Source: Taibaiella koreensis
GTDB taxonomy: Bacteria > Bacteroidota > Bacteroidia > Chitinophagales > Chitinophagaceae
Length of the DNA: 64,000 nucleotides
Assembly: GCF_003545715.1 (NCBI RefSeq)
Contig: NZ_QVNU01000007.1
Span: forward strand, 1 to 64,000
Reading direction: 5' to 3'
Below are positions 51,438 through 62,800 of this stretch, one piece after another. Within the stretch, counting starts at the first letter, position 1; each line of letters starts with the position of its first letter. A program made the translations under genes and the position numbers. The notes under the pieces are model-generated. The model saw only the letters and a list, made by a program, of their open reading frames with translations, was not told where the DNA came from and did not search any database.

Positions 51438-54353
51438 ATGGTTCGTTACGCTTACCTCCTCATCCTTCTAATCTGCAGTGCAACATATAGTCGTGCACAA
51501 CGACAACTCATGAGGCATTATACCATAAACGAAGGGCTACCCAGTAATACTGTGTACAGCGCTTTCCAGGACAGTCGCGGATTTATCTGGTTCTGCACGA
51601 ACTGGGGCGTGAGTCGTTTTGATGGGCATTATTTTGAAAACATTACCAGCAAACAGGGACTGCCAGACAATGAAATTTTCGACATGATGGAAGACCCCTG
51701 GCATCGTTGCTGGCTATTGTGCTACAATGGAAAGCCGGCGTACATCCTCGATGGCAAAGTATACTCGACACATAACGACGCTTTATGCCGAAGCGTCGAA
51801 AGAGCCGGAATAAAATATCATTTCTTTTCCTATAATGTGCAAAATGAATTTTGCCTGATAGGTAAACGTACCTATATCGTACACAAGGACCGGATAACCG
51901 TTTCCGACCCTGGCAGGACTTTTGAGGGCACGCCCCTGCCGTTCCATTACGCAGGCGTCGACTATGTGATAGATCCGGACCGGATACTGAAGAAGACTAG
52001 CCATGGCTGGGATACATTGCTGGAAGGTAGCTATATCTGTACCGCTTTTTATGGGGGGCATTTGTATGGCGTTCTTTCCAGAGATGCTTTATACCGGTCT
52101 GGGACGAAGTTCTTCTGCGACATCAATTTTTCGGGGACAAAGCCTTTGGTAAAATTGGTAAGAACGCCTTATAAAATACTCAAGTTTGTACCAGGTAAAA
52201 ATAAGGAGATATGGTGCTGCACAGAAGCGGGTGTTTTTGCCTACGATCCGGCAAAGCAGGAAATAGATTCCCGGCAGGCAGTGGCGCTAAAGGGAACGGC
52301 AGTCAATCATTTTTTTACCGATCACCAAGGTAATTCCTGGTATCTTACTGCCAGCGATGGCATATATATGGATGCTCCCAATGCCATCGAAATCTATGAT
52401 CGTAAAACGGGCTTGTCCAGAGACAATGTGCTCTCCGTTTGCTACACACCGGAAGGCATACTGGCAGGCTATGATAACGGCCTTATAGACCAGATCGGAG
52501 ATGGGAGTATAATATCATTTAACATAAATAGCGGTAATTTCTGGAACCGGGTTCGCTATATGCTGCCCATCAATCAAGCAGCTTTTCTAGCCGGTACAGA
52601 TGCCGGGTTGTACAAAATCAGCAGGGCAAGTGGTAAAAATGAAATGATGCTAAATGCTCCGCAGAAGTCCGGATGCCTTGCTGGCAATAGCTGCCTTGTT
52701 GGTTTTAACAACTGGCGGCATGGTGGCACCGCGCTATACAATATAGCCCGTGATGTATGGAACTATTTGCCTTTTGCAGCGGCTACCACGCTGGTAACGG
52801 CAACAGCTATAGATGATCAGCAAACTTTGTGGATGGGCACCATCAATGGGTTATATTACTGTAGAGAGAATGTGATACAGCAGTGGGTTGGCAATGGCGC
52901 TTTGCCCGACAGGCATATTACGTCGCTTGCGGTAACAAAAAAAGGGCAAGTAGTGGTCAGCACGCCCAATGACGGGCTTTATATCCTGGATAAGCAGAAA
53001 ATGACCCTTCATCTTGATGAAAGAAAAGGATTGATCAGTAATCTCTGCAGTAAGGCCGCCGTTGATGAGCAGGGGCGAATATGGGTCTGTACAGATAAAG
53101 GGATCGATCGTGTTACATTGCTTGACGACTCGACCTGCACCATTTATCATTTATCGACTGCCGAAGGTTTACCCATGCATATCATCAACGATATCGCTTT
53201 TGCAGCAGGGAAAGCCTATTTAGCGACGTCCAGGGGAATTGTGGTCATCAGGCAAGATCAAACCGACCTTACTGTACCATCGCAGGTTTATGTACTCAGT
53301 CTATCCCATAAAAATAAGGTTATCAATTATCCAAGGAATGTCAGTCTGAAATATAATGAAAACAATGTCGTCATTAGTTACACCTGCATTTCTTATGTCG
53401 GTGGTAATGATATTACCTATCGGTACCTGCTGCGGGGTAGCAGCGGTAACGATACGATACAAACGACCCAAAGTACTTTGAACCTGGGTGCGCTCAAGCC
53501 AGGCCAATATGAACTTATGATTTGGGCGGCCGGTAAGAACAACAATTGGAGTAAGAGCGCTGCAGTACTATATCTCACTATACTGCCGCCATTCTGGGGA
53601 GAGATATGGTTTATTGTGCTGGTCATATTGGCCATGCTGCTCCTGCTTGCGCTGATCTATAAACGAAGAGTAGCCGTCCTGAAACGCAGGGAAACGGAAA
53701 TCGCGAGTCGAAGGCGCAGAATGGCTGAACTTGAGATGCAGGCGTTACGTGCTCAGATTAATCCTCATTTTATGTTCAATTCTTTGAACGCGATCCAGAA
53801 TTATTATAGTGAGAATGATGAGCGGAGTGCCAATTACTATATGTCGGCATTTGCGAGGCTTATACGGCAAACCCTCAATCACTCAAAAGAACACTGGATT
53901 TCCTTGGCCGACGAAGTGTCGCTACTTAAAACCTATATAGAACTGGAGCAAATGCGTTCCAGGCATGCTTTTGCTTACCGTATTGAATTAGGCCCTGAAA
54001 TGGAACAGGAGAAAATACCAACAATGTTGCTGCAGGTCTATACGGAAAACGCCATCATTCACGGGCTGCGCCACCTGGACGGCATACGGGGAAAGCTGAC
54101 GATATCTTTTCATCGCGATGGTAGTAATATAGTCTGTACAATAGAAGACAACGGCGTCGGCTTCGTAAAAGCGAAAGCACTGGATAGCAGGCCTGGCAAC
54201 TACGAGTCTATGGGCATGAAAATTACGGACGGTCGTATCGCTACAATCAACGAGCTGTATAATACCTATATCGCTGTAAACATTCTGGATAAAAACACGC
54301 TGCAGGGCTATGGGCAAGGAACCATAGTAATCATAATAATACCCATTAAATAG
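51438..54353 (+). CDS. Beta-propeller sensor histidine kinase (LytS-type)
   Basis: About 971 residues from ATG 51438 (MVRYAYLLILLICSATYSRAQ, signal peptide); the frame is open from 51321, but that part lacks signal-peptide character. The propeller has units such as NTVYSAFQDSRGFIWFCTNW and GRIWVCTDKGIDRV; a Y_Y_Y-like domain (LNLGALKPGQYELMIWAAGK) precedes the membrane segment (about 730-750). The kinase has INPHFMFNSLNAIQNYYS, VYTENAIIHGL and DNGVGFVKA. Its cognate regulator starts four bases downstream. Precursor genes lie on both sides of the pair. Confidence 0.9.
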   Translation: MVRYAYLLILLICSATYSRAQRQLMRHYTINEGLPSNTVYSAFQDSRGFIWFCTNWGVSRFDGHYFENITSKQGLPDNEIFDMMEDPWHRCWLLCYNGKPAYILDGKVYSTHNDALCRSVERAGIKYHFFSYNVQNEFCLIGKRTYIVHKDRITVSDPGRTFEGTPLPFHYAGVDYVIDPDRILKKTSHGWDTLLEGSYICTAFYGGHLYGVLSRDALYRSGTKFFCDINFSGTKPLVKLVRTPYKILKFVPGKNKEIWCCTEAGVFAYDPAKQEIDSRQAVALKGTAVNHFFTDHQGNSWYLTASDGIYMDAPNAIEIYDRKTGLSRDNVLSVCYTPEGILAGYDNGLIDQIGDGSIISFNINSGNFWNRVRYMLPINQAAFLAGTDAGLYKISRASGKNEMMLNAPQKSGCLAGNSCLVGFNNWRHGGTALYNIARDVWNYLPFAAATTLVTATAIDDQQTLWMGTINGLYYCRENVIQQWVGNGALPDRHITSLAVTKKGQVVVSTPNDGLYILDKQKMTLHLDERKGLISNLCSKAAVDEQGRIWVCTDKGIDRVTLLDDSTCTIYHLSTAEGLPMHIINDIAFAAGKAYLATSRGIVVIRQDQTDLTVPSQVYVLSLSHKNKVINYPRNVSLKYNENNVVISYTCISYVGGNDITYRYLLRGSSGNDTIQTTQSTLNLGALKPGQYELMIWAAGKNNNWSKSAAVLYLTILPPFWGEIWFIVLVILAMLLLLALIYKRRVAVLKRRETEIASRRRRMAELEMQALRAQINPHFMFNSLNAIQNYYSENDERSANYYMSAFARLIRQTLNHSKEHWISLADEVSLLKTYIELEQMRSRHAFAYRIELGPEMEQEKIPTMLLQVYTENAIIHGLRHLDGIRGKLTISFHRDGSNIVCTIEDNGVGFVKAKALDSRPGNYESMGMKITDGRIATINELYNTYIAVNILDKNTLQGYGQGTIVIIIIPIK

Positions 54354-54357
54354 CGAT

Positions 54358-55113
54358 ATGAATAAGATTAGTACAGTTATCATCGATGATGAATACGAAA
54401 GCCGCAAAATATTACAACGGTTTCTTGTTAAATATTGCCCCGATATCAAGGTCGTCGCAGAGGCATCCTGTATTGATGAGGCAATCGTCTCGATCAGGGA
54501 CACCGCGCCCGAACTGGTGTTCCTGGATATCAATATGCCCAGGGAGAACGGCTTTCAATTATTCAATAAATTATCGGGGATCGATTTTTATACCGTATTT
54601 GTTACGGCCTATGACAGCTATGCCCTTCAGGCCTTCAGGCACCATGCCTTGGATTACCTGCTTAAACCGATCGATATCGATCAACTTATAGTAACGGTCA
54701 ACCGTGTTAAGCAGCTGCGGGATGACAAGCAGCAAGCGCAGCAGCTCAAAGGATTTTTTGAAAGCTTCAGACGGCTACCAGAGCTGCCTAAAATCGCGTT
54801 GCCGGTTTTAGAAGGCTTTATTTACGTGCATACCGCAGATATCGTTCGATGTGAAGCCAACAGCAACTATACCTATGTCTATTTAACCGGAGGGAAAAAA
54901 GTAGTTGTATCAAAAACGCTTGCAGTCTATGAAGAGTTGCTGAAAGATCATGGATTTGCCAGGGTGCATCATCAGCACCTGATCAATTTGAAGTACGTTG
55001 AAAAATATGTTCGTGGCAGGGGGGGGCTGGTTATCATGAGCGATAAAAAAGAGATACAGGTATCCTCAAGGAAAAAAGAAGAATTCCTGAGACTTATTGG
55101 TGGTATGGGCTGA
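54358..55113 (+). CDS. LytTR-family response regulator
   Basis: A 251-residue regulator partnered with the kinase at 51438 (gap of four bases). Receiver with VIIDDEYESRKIL, the phospho-Asp in VFLDINMPRENGF, VTAYDSYALQAFRHHALDYLLKP; LytTR domain with YVHTADIVRCEANSNYTYVYL and RVHHQHLINLKYV. The overall sequence is close to the regulator at 31881. Ends in a strong hairpin. Confidence 0.93.
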   Translation: MNKISTVIIDDEYESRKILQRFLVKYCPDIKVVAEASCIDEAIVSIRDTAPELVFLDINMPRENGFQLFNKLSGIDFYTVFVTAYDSYALQAFRHHALDYLLKPIDIDQLIVTVNRVKQLRDDKQQAQQLKGFFESFRRLPELPKIALPVLEGFIYVHTADIVRCEANSNYTYVYLTGGKKVVVSKTLAVYEELLKDHGFARVHHQHLINLKYVEKYVRGRGGLVIMSDKKEIQVSSRKKEEFLRLIGGMG

Positions 55114-55121
55114 TGTAAATG

Positions 55122-55159
55122 TCAGAAATGCCCGATCAGCAATGATCGGGCATTTCTGA
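55122..55159. terminator. Bidirectional intrinsic terminator
   Basis: 17-base perfect arms TCAGAAATGCCCGATCA (55122-55138) and TGATCGGGCATTTCTGA (55143-55159) between convergent regulator and precursor copy 6. Confidence 0.88.
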
Positions 55160-55179
55160 TGCAGTTCGGTTCCCGGTGC

Positions 55180-55404
55180 TTAGTCTGTGATGAAACATAT
55201 ACGACCATTACAGGGCAATGTTTCGCCAACAGTTATGGGCGCACAAACCGGTGGTTTCGTTTGAGCGCAAATACAAACGGAATTTAAAGAACAGTTATCA
55301 ATTGTAGCTCCACCGACAACCATAGCGACATTGGTACTGGTAAGAGGTGCAATAGTGCCCTTGTTTAAGGATAATTTACCGAGGGCTACTTTTTTCTTTT
55401 TCAT
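55180..55404 (-). CDS. Class I lanthipeptide-like precursor peptide (copy 6)
   Basis: A 74-residue peptide: leader MKKKKVALGKLSLNKGTIAP, junction MVVGGATI (about 28-35), core with six Cys (DNCSLNSVCICAQ, PVCAP, LPCNGRICF). It is convergent with the regulator gene and lies downstream of the PKD/T9SS gene on the same strand. Leader very similar to copy 4 (KLSLNK). No modifying enzyme nearby. Confidence 0.77.
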   Translation of the reverse strand: MKKKKVALGKLSLNKGTIAPLTSTNVAMVVGGATIDNCSLNSVCICAQTKPPVCAPITVGETLPCNGRICFITD

Positions 55405-55797
55405 TTTTATCGGTTTTAAGTGTTAAGAAAAACTGCGCTGAAGTGCTCTGGCTCCGGGGCAATCAACATGTCTTCGCTAAGGAATGAGAACCTATTTTCG
55501 TGTTGCTTACTACCTGCAATTTGGAAACTTATATCTGGACAAAAAAGAACGAATGATTAACGGTGAACAATTTTATACAGGTGTGTTCCGTTTTTGAGCA
55601 AGCGTGATACTATAACGGAAACATTTAATAGCTTGAACCTTATGATTAGCCATTGTGATTTCAAAAATATTCCCACCTTATTTGTCATAAGGGATTAGCC
55701 GCTGTAAGTAGTTCAGGCTCAAGGCCGGCTCCCAAAACATGTCCCGCTCAAACTATAACTTAGTCTTTAAATCTGGAGATCAAAAGTGCTTCTTTGC
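55405..55797. other. Intergenic region
   Basis: 393 bases without a gene. TATTTTTG on the minus strand at 55662-55669 matches the -7 consensus, but lies about 258 bases from the precursor start; otherwise nothing stands out. Confidence 0.4.
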
Positions 55798-58188
55798 CTA
55801 TTCTTTTATAAAACGCCAGGATACCTGTTGTTTAGTGCCTGTATATATTAATAAATAGGCGCCGGGAGACAAGCTACTTATATCGATGTTTTCTCTCGGC
55901 TTTGTGATAGTGATGTTACGAAGTTTTTTCCCGCTAACGTCATAGATATGCAGCACAGAAGAAGGCATCATGTTTTCTATAACAAGTACCCTGGCCGTGG
56001 GGTTGGGATAAACCAGGACACGGGAAAAATCGGCGGGATCAATGATTCCTACCCCTCCCTGCACCTGAATGGATTGGCAGTTACTGCTGTCGCCGCAGGA
56101 ATTAGTGCCTGTTACGCATACCACATAGCTGCCGGCATCTGCGTAAGTATGGCTGGTTGTATGGCCTGTTCCGACCTCATTATCTCCGAAACTCCAGTGA
56201 ACGGTGTTTGCGGGCTGTATGCCGTTATATTGAAATTGCAATGCCTTTTCGGATGCTGTATAGCTGAAGCCTGCATCAGGCAAGGGACAAGCAAGGGTGA
56301 CTTGTTCGCAGGCCGTATCTGTGCCGCAGCCCTTATAGCTGATGGCACAAATAGTGTAGGTAGCTGATGAGGGGTAGGTATGGTTGGCCGTAAAGCCTGT
56401 TGTATAAGCGCCGGTGCCAAAGTCCCAGCGTATGCTGTCTACCGGAGCGCTACCGGTATAGGTTGTGGTCACCATGTTGCCTGTTGTGGTATAGTTGAAT
56501 GCCGCTGATGGCTGTGGACAATCAATGGTTATCGTCTGGCAGCTTTGCGAATTACCACAAGCGTTATAGACGGTAACACAAGCAGTATAGCTGCCCGGTA
56601 GAAAAGTATGGGATGGATTGAGCAGGGTGCTGGTACTGCCATCGCCGAAACGCCAGCGTACGCTGTCTATCCCTATAGAGGTAGCGGTAAAAGTGACGAG
56701 ACCTGTTGCATCAGGCGCCGTATGGGTAAATACAGCAAAAGGCGGTGAACAATTGCAACTGTATCCATATTTGGCGATAAAAAAATCGCTGGGACCACCA
56801 TGGCTTCGGTAGCCAGAATTACCTGCCCAGATGGAATCCGTTACCGTTCCCCCTATATAAATATTGTTCTTGCGAAAGGTCGCTGTCGTGCCGGATTCAA
56901 TGCCTCCGGTGGAGTTGTCGTTGTTCCAGAAATCCATCTTCACCACATTACCAGAACTGTCCATGACAACCACGGGGATCTTGCCGGTAATGCCGGGCAA
57001 GATCAATGTATCGGAGCCGATCACAACGCTTTTCGCAAATCCGGTCAGGGCTATTTTACTATCAGACAAGTCGCCGTTCCACGCAGTAAGCCCGACGTCT
57101 GTGCTGGCCACTGAATTAAGCTGGCGTTTCCAAATCAGATTGCCATTCAAGTCTGTTTTCATTACAAAGCCGAACCTTCCGTTGCCAAACGGATTGTTGA
57201 AGGTTTGGCCCTTAAAGGTACAGTTGGCTCCGAAATAGGTGCCGAGTGTGTATTGGGCATTACCACTCCTGAAGCCGGATGCTGTGCCTCCGTAGCTCAC
57301 GCCTGTAGTCGTAAAGGTATCATGGCCGACAAGGTTCCGGGAAGCGTCGAAGACAGCCATGCCCGAACCTTGGTAACTGTCTTGGGTTACGACACTCAGA
57401 TACAACGTATTTGTGGGGCTATGGATGCTGCTTTTCATGTCTATATTTACAATAAGCATGGAATCGGCGAGCGGAAGTCTTACAACGTTTAAGAGATCTC
57501 CCTGCGGTGTATAAGTATAATCATAAATGCCTCTGTGGCTTATAACGGAAGGTGAAAGATGAGCGCCGCTCCCGAATATGGATCTGATACAGTGGATCAA
57601 CGTATCCTGCATCAGTACTTTGCAAAACCAGTTTCCCGTTGGTGCATAAGAGGCTACAGAATTATCAGCCTGGGAGCGCATCCATAGCAACGAACCGGAA
57701 GTATCATATTTGATCAGCCAGGAGCTATAATAATTACCGCTCATAGTCGAATCGGTGCCGAAGTACCTTTCATTAGCACCTATGCCATCTGCGACGCCCG
57801 CTATATAAACATTGCCGCCATTGTATACGATGGTAGAGAAACGGAAATCCTGTGTGCCTTCGATTATCTTACCCCAGCGTATATGCCCGTTACAACTATA
57901 GCTCAGTAATGCTGCTTTGCTCCGATACATGCTGTTGATGCCTGTCTGTATCGGAAATGTCATGGTATCAAAAGTAACGCTGCCTGTAGCGATAAACTCA
58001 GTAATTACATAAACATTTCCGTTGTCATCGGTGGCTATTTCCCTTGTCAGGTCTTTGGCGTTATAGCCAGGTGGTGCTGCATAGGGTCCTCCTCCTCCGC
58101 TTAGCCATTGATGTGATTGTCCGTAAGATGTGCTGTAAGCACAAATAAGAAAAAGGAGTATGAGGATCAGATTATTCTGATGGAACAT
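55798..58188 (-). CDS. Large secreted PKD-domain protein with T9SS tail
   Basis: About 796 residues from ATG 58188 (MFHQNNLILILLFLICAYST, signal peptide); an ATG at 58218 would add ten residues. An N-terminal ~480-residue beta-propeller-like part (DDNGNVYVITEF, GGNVYIAGVADG) is followed by three PKD repeats with WxFGDG-like cores (VRWRFGDGSTSTLLNPSHTF, IRWDFGTGAYTTG, VHWSFGDNEVGTG) and a type IX secretion tail (VLVYPNPTARVLVIENM, LSPGAYLLIYTG). Likely a surface or secreted adhesin-like protein. Downstream is precursor copy 6. Confidence 0.88.
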   Translation of the reverse strand: MFHQNNLILILLFLICAYSTSYGQSHQWLSGGGGPYAAPPGYNAKDLTREIATDDNGNVYVITEFIATGSVTFDTMTFPIQTGINSMYRSKAALLSYSCNGHIRWGKIIEGTQDFRFSTIVYNGGNVYIAGVADGIGANERYFGTDSTMSGNYYSSWLIKYDTSGSLLWMRSQADNSVASYAPTGNWFCKVLMQDTLIHCIRSIFGSGAHLSPSVISHRGIYDYTYTPQGDLLNVVRLPLADSMLIVNIDMKSSIHSPTNTLYLSVVTQDSYQGSGMAVFDASRNLVGHDTFTTTGVSYGGTASGFRSGNAQYTLGTYFGANCTFKGQTFNNPFGNGRFGFVMKTDLNGNLIWKRQLNSVASTDVGLTAWNGDLSDSKIALTGFAKSVVIGSDTLILPGITGKIPVVVMDSSGNVVKMDFWNNDNSTGGIESGTTATFRKNNIYIGGTVTDSIWAGNSGYRSHGGPSDFFIAKYGYSCNCSPPFAVFTHTAPDATGLVTFTATSIGIDSVRWRFGDGSTSTLLNPSHTFLPGSYTACVTVYNACGNSQSCQTITIDCPQPSAAFNYTTTGNMVTTTYTGSAPVDSIRWDFGTGAYTTGFTANHTYPSSATYTICAISYKGCGTDTACEQVTLACPLPDAGFSYTASEKALQFQYNGIQPANTVHWSFGDNEVGTGHTTSHTYADAGSYVVCVTGTNSCGDSSNCQSIQVQGGVGIIDPADFSRVLVYPNPTARVLVIENMMPSSVLHIYDVSGKKLRNITITKPRENIDISSLSPGAYLLIYTGTKQQVSWRFIKE

Positions 58189-58684
58189 CGGGATTTGTTT
58201 TATAGAATGTTTAATCACCAGTCATAATAAGAATGGGTTAGCAGACCGGCCGCCAATTCTTGTATAACTCTTCTGGCGGGAAGCATTCAAGTTTTGGGTA
58301 TTTCCCTCATTAAACGCGCTGCGAGTCGCTCAATATTGAAATTTATTTAAACTCCCGTGCCGGTCGCCGCCATAATCAATATTTGTCCTGAAATTCTTAG
58401 CCTCTATTAATATTTCTTTATACCCGCAAATTGAGGGCTCACACCTAACCAAAAAAGCGCCGTTTATTAAGTGTAATGATGTTCTGTGTAAGTGTGTCGT
58501 ATGTATGAGTAACCGCCTTATAAGCTTCAATTTACAAATTGCTGCCTTAAGGCATGTATTTTAATGATATCGCGAAGAGAAAATCTAATACTTTTGGGAT
58601 CAGGTCGCCATATGGGCCCAGCGCAACCTAGCGGTAGGCATGTTGAAGTATGGAAATTATAAAATTGTAGAACGATAAATAATT
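58189..58684. other. Divergent intergenic region
   Basis: About 495 bases between divergent genes. No gene; TAAAATTG near 58662 is a weak -7 candidate for the DUF1569 gene. Confidence 0.4.
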
Positions 58685-59140
58685 ATGACTCAGTTTTTTG
58701 ATATCAATAACCGGACGAAGCTACGTGAATTGTTATTATCGCTTGATCCGCAAGCAACACCAGTATGGGGCAAAATGACACCCCAGCAAATGATTGAACA
58801 CCTGGTTGACCAGGTAGAATGGACAAACGGCAAAAAAATACCTTTCTGCGAACGACCTGCCGATGAGGCTTATCAAAGTAAAATGAGAATGGTTTACTCC
58901 GATGCAGAGATCGGTCGGAACGTGGTTTTTAATTCGCTCCCGGAGCACTACCAATATCCCGACATACCAACTGCTGTTGACCAGTTAATGAATGAGCTGG
59001 AAGTCTTTGATCGCTATTTTGAACAACCCGGCATCACTGCCATCCACGGCGGCTTTGGTCCTATGGATCATCATGAATGGCTTATATGGCATGGTAAGCA
59101 CTTTACCCATCATTTGAAACAGTTTGGGATAATAGAATAG
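58685..59140 (+). CDS. DUF1569 (DinB-like) protein
   Basis: A 151-residue soluble protein of the DinB/DUF1569 helical bundle type. KMTPQQMIEHLVDQVEW holds the first metal-type His; the end GGFGPMDHHEWLIWHGKHFTHHLKQFGI has the His residues of the second site. DinB folds bind a divalent metal and some act as thiol transferases; the function of DUF1569 is not known. Single gene, convergent with the NarL-type regulator. Confidence 0.85.
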   Translation: MTQFFDINNRTKLRELLLSLDPQATPVWGKMTPQQMIEHLVDQVEWTNGKKIPFCERPADEAYQSKMRMVYSDAEIGRNVVFNSLPEHYQYPDIPTAVDQLMNELEVFDRYFEQPGITAIHGGFGPMDHHEWLIWHGKHFTHHLKQFGIIE

Positions 59141-59225
59141 CGAAAAGTATCAACTCAAATGGAGGTACTTCCGGAGACAATTTTTCAGCCAGTATCCGGA
59201 TGGTGGTAACAGAGAAAAGGTATTA

Positions 59226-59846
59226 TCATTTTATGTTTTTATAATAATACGCTATGGCTTCTCCAAGGGAAGAAATATGAAGCTTCTCATAGATATGCTT
59301 GGTATGGGTATTGATGGTACTATAGCTGACTCCCAGTCTTTCCGCAATCATTTTATAGCTCAGCCCTTCCGCTAAAAGGGCCAGGACTTCATCTTCTTTT
59401 GGACTAAGCAGCGATTTGGCCTGGCGAGGCCTGAAGTATTCCAGCACTTTCTGGGCAATAAAAGGATTCATTACCGCCCCGCCCCGGTACACTTCTTCAA
59501 TAGCCTGTAAAATTCGCTGCGGGCTGTCACTTTTGAGAATATAACCACTCGCACCGCTTTTTATACTGGTAAATATCTTATTGCTATCGTCAAACGCCGT
59601 TTGCATCAGTACCTGGATCTCCGGGTGTTTTGTTTTGATCAAACGCAGTCCTTCCAGCCCGTCTACACCAGGCATATTAATGTCCATCAGGACCACATCA
59701 GGATAGAATTGTTCCATATCCTGTAATACTTTATCGCAATTGGCGGCATCGCCGGCAAATACCAGCTCATCGTTAAGACCGATTAATGCTTTGAGGCTGT
59801 CCCGCCTGTTGTGGTGATCATCATAGATAAAAACGCGTATGCCCAT
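59226..59846 (-). CDS. NarL/LuxR-family response regulator
   Basis: A 206-residue regulator: receiver (VFIYDDHHNRRDSLKAL; phospho-Asp in VLMDINMPGVDG; TAFDDSNKIF; YILKSDSPQRIL) and LuxR-type helix-turn-helix (LSPKEDEVLALLAEGLSYKMIAERLGVSYSTI NTHTKH region, about 141-175). Pairs with the HisKA_3 kinase at 59875, whose stop is 28 bases upstream. Confidence 0.93.
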   Translation of the reverse strand: MGIRVFIYDDHHNRRDSLKALIGLNDELVFAGDAANCDKVLQDMEQFYPDVVLMDINMPGVDGLEGLRLIKTKHPEIQVLMQTAFDDSNKIFTSIKSGASGYILKSDSPQRILQAIEEVYRGGAVMNPFIAQKVLEYFRPRQAKSLLSPKEDEVLALLAEGLSYKMIAERLGVSYSTINTHTKHIYEKLHISSLGEAIAYYYKNIK

Positions 59847-59874
59847 AGTGTCCTCATTCGTAATAATGGTTAGA

Positions 59875-62800
59875 TTATATTCCTTCTTTCAGGGGTATTC
59901 GTATTGTTATTGTTGTGCCTAGTTCCAAACCCGTTTCCAATGCCCAGCTTCCTCCCATTTCTTCCGTTCTGCGTTCCATATTGATAATGCCATTTCCCTT
60001 GCAGCACTGCAGGTCAAAGCCGATCCCATTGTCACTAATGGTAAGCATTGCAAGGTCTGCTTCCAGCGTCAGCGTAACCGACAGGTTTTTCGCCTTGCTG
60101 TACTTTACGGCATTATTGATCGCCTCTTTGGTAATAAAAACTATATTTTTACGGATGGTCATATCCGTGATCCGCATACTTGCATCCTCGTCCATAGTGA
60201 TCTGATATTGAATATCGCCATCTCCCATGATATCGTTGGCAAAATTTCTGATCCTGGTACTCATCGTCATAAATTCATCTTTCCCCGGCTTCATACTCCA
60301 GATAATATCCCCTATATTTTCAGAAAGCTGTTTGGATTGGGTCGCTATCTTTTCCAATACTTTCCGGGCACGATCAGGATGCTGCAAGAGCAATTCATTG
60401 GCCACTACGCTGTTTACCTGCAGGCTGCTGAGCGATGCACCAATATCATCGTGCAGATCGGCCGTTATCTTATTGCGTTGTTTTTCCAGGGCAAGTTGCT
60501 GGCGAAAAGCGACTTTCTGTTTACGCAATCTAACCCGGTTGTACCACCAGGCAATAATAGTCGTGATCATAACAGCCACGATAACCCAAAACCAGGGTTT
60601 CAAATAAAACGGAAATGCAATAAATATCCGGATCGTTTTTTGATGCAGATTACGGTGCCTGTATTTATCAAATACACCTAGTTCAAGCAGGTAAGTTCCC
60701 GGGGCAAGGCTATTAAAGGTAAGTAAGCTTTTGCCGGGCATATGCTTCCATTGCGTACCTGTTCCGCCAAGCTTATAGATCAATTCGTTGTTGTTGTCCA
60801 AATCCTTTACAATCGCTTTCACCACGATATTATTTTCCCTGTGCAGCAAATGAAGTTCTTTGATCTCATTTGCATTGCTGTCCGGCTGTACAATGAGGTC
60901 GTTGACCAGTATTTCATCCACATACACTTCCGGTTGATAAAAGGATACTGGCTTTAATGGCGGGTTGAAGTAATTGAACCCGCTAACACCTCCAAAATAC
61001 AAGGTGCCATTGGTGGCTTTGTAAAAGGCTCTGTTGTTAAAGTCCCAATCCTGGATGCCATCGTCTTTGTCGTAATTTGTTATTTGAAAAGTGTGTGTTT
61101 CGATGCTACTCAAGCCATGTTGGTGACTGCACCAGACGTTCCCGTCCCGATCAAGCAAAAGACCATAAATATAAGTTCCTGCAAGTCCGTTATTGGCGTC
61201 AAAATGCCTGATCGGGTTAAAATATCTATCCAGGAGGTAAATGCCCTTATTGGTGCCCACCCAATACCGATGGCGCATGCTGTCTTCCTGCACATAAAAA
61301 GACTGAACGCTGGGCAATATTGTCTGAATCAATTTCAGGTTGTCGGTACTGTCGGCAGCGATCAGCCACATATCCTTATTCAGGTAACTGACGGCATACC
61401 GGTTATTGCTGAGTGGATTGATAGTAAAAAAGCTCTTGTACGGTATATTTTTTACAGGAACCAATGCTTTTTCTTTTAACCAGAAAAGCCCGTTGGAAAA
61501 GGAAAGTAATACTCTGCCATCCTGTAATATCTTTAAAGCATGGCAGGTACCAAGACCGCTTGAAGCATGAATTGTATACTTCAATACCGGCGCCTCTTTC
61601 ATCCCGGCAAAATAGATATTCAACAGATGATGCCGGTCGTAGGCAGATTCATAGAGCCACATACCTCTACGTTTGAGGTCTGTTTCTGGTCTGAATGCTG
61701 CCCTTCGCCCGATGAGCGCAGCTATATGGTGCACCATTTTTAGCTGTTGAGTACCAGGTTCCAGTAAAAAATCGCCTTGAAAAAATATATCACCATTGGG
61801 CATTTCTGCAAACCCGGTTACAACTTTTTGCCTTAATCTTTCAAAGTCATTATCATTGCCGGGAACCTTGGACAGCAGGAATTCCGAAAAACGGAAAATG
61901 ATCTGGCCCATACCGTCTTCACACATCCAGAGTCGCCCTGACTTATCAAAGCCCAAGTCGAAAATACCGCGTGCAAATTCGACGGGCACGTTACGCACCC
62001 GCCGGCAGTTCTTAAAATTGCGGTCCGTCAATAACGTTCCGGAACGGCACTGAACCGCTATGGCATGCTCATTACAGGTTACCGAGATCACCGAACGGAG
62101 GTCTACATTCCCTATACGCTGAAGAAACTGCTCCCGACCAGTGATCGTATTGTACAGCAGCACACCCTTATCCAGGCCAAGCAATAATTGGTTGCGGGAC
62201 CGGTCAAAGTAGGTACATAATATCAATGCGTGGTTCTTTTTTATTATCCCGGGTTCAGCCGCGGACAGCGATCTGTCATTTATATTGTACCGGTACAGTT
62301 TATTCGTCCCCGGACACCAGATAGAACCATTGTTGTCCAAAAAAGGCAGACGATAATAGAAACTGGAACCGTCCAGGTCCAACATATCATAGATGTGAGC
62401 AGAGTTGATTTCGGGTAAGGGCGCCTGGAAAATATGGTCTATCTTACTATTTACAACATCGTAGGTAGCTATTTCGTATTTCCGGTTAAAGCACCACATT
62501 TTCCCATCTCTAAAAGCAAATGGTATCGCCAGGCCATCATTGCGCCGATCATATATTTCCCGTAGGGTAAATTTGTCTGTTGAACTATGGTAAATGTATA
62601 GCCCGTTTACACTACCTACATAAATATTGCCTGCGTCGTCTTCGGCAAATCCATACCCTTGCTGAAGGGGAGGACAGCCCTTAAAGTACCGGTCAAGATT
62701 ATACACCTTTACCGTTGATCCATCGTACCGGTTAACCGCATCATTGCCCGTGATCCATATAAAACCCCTGCTGTCTTCATACCGGAAATAGTTGGCGCCC

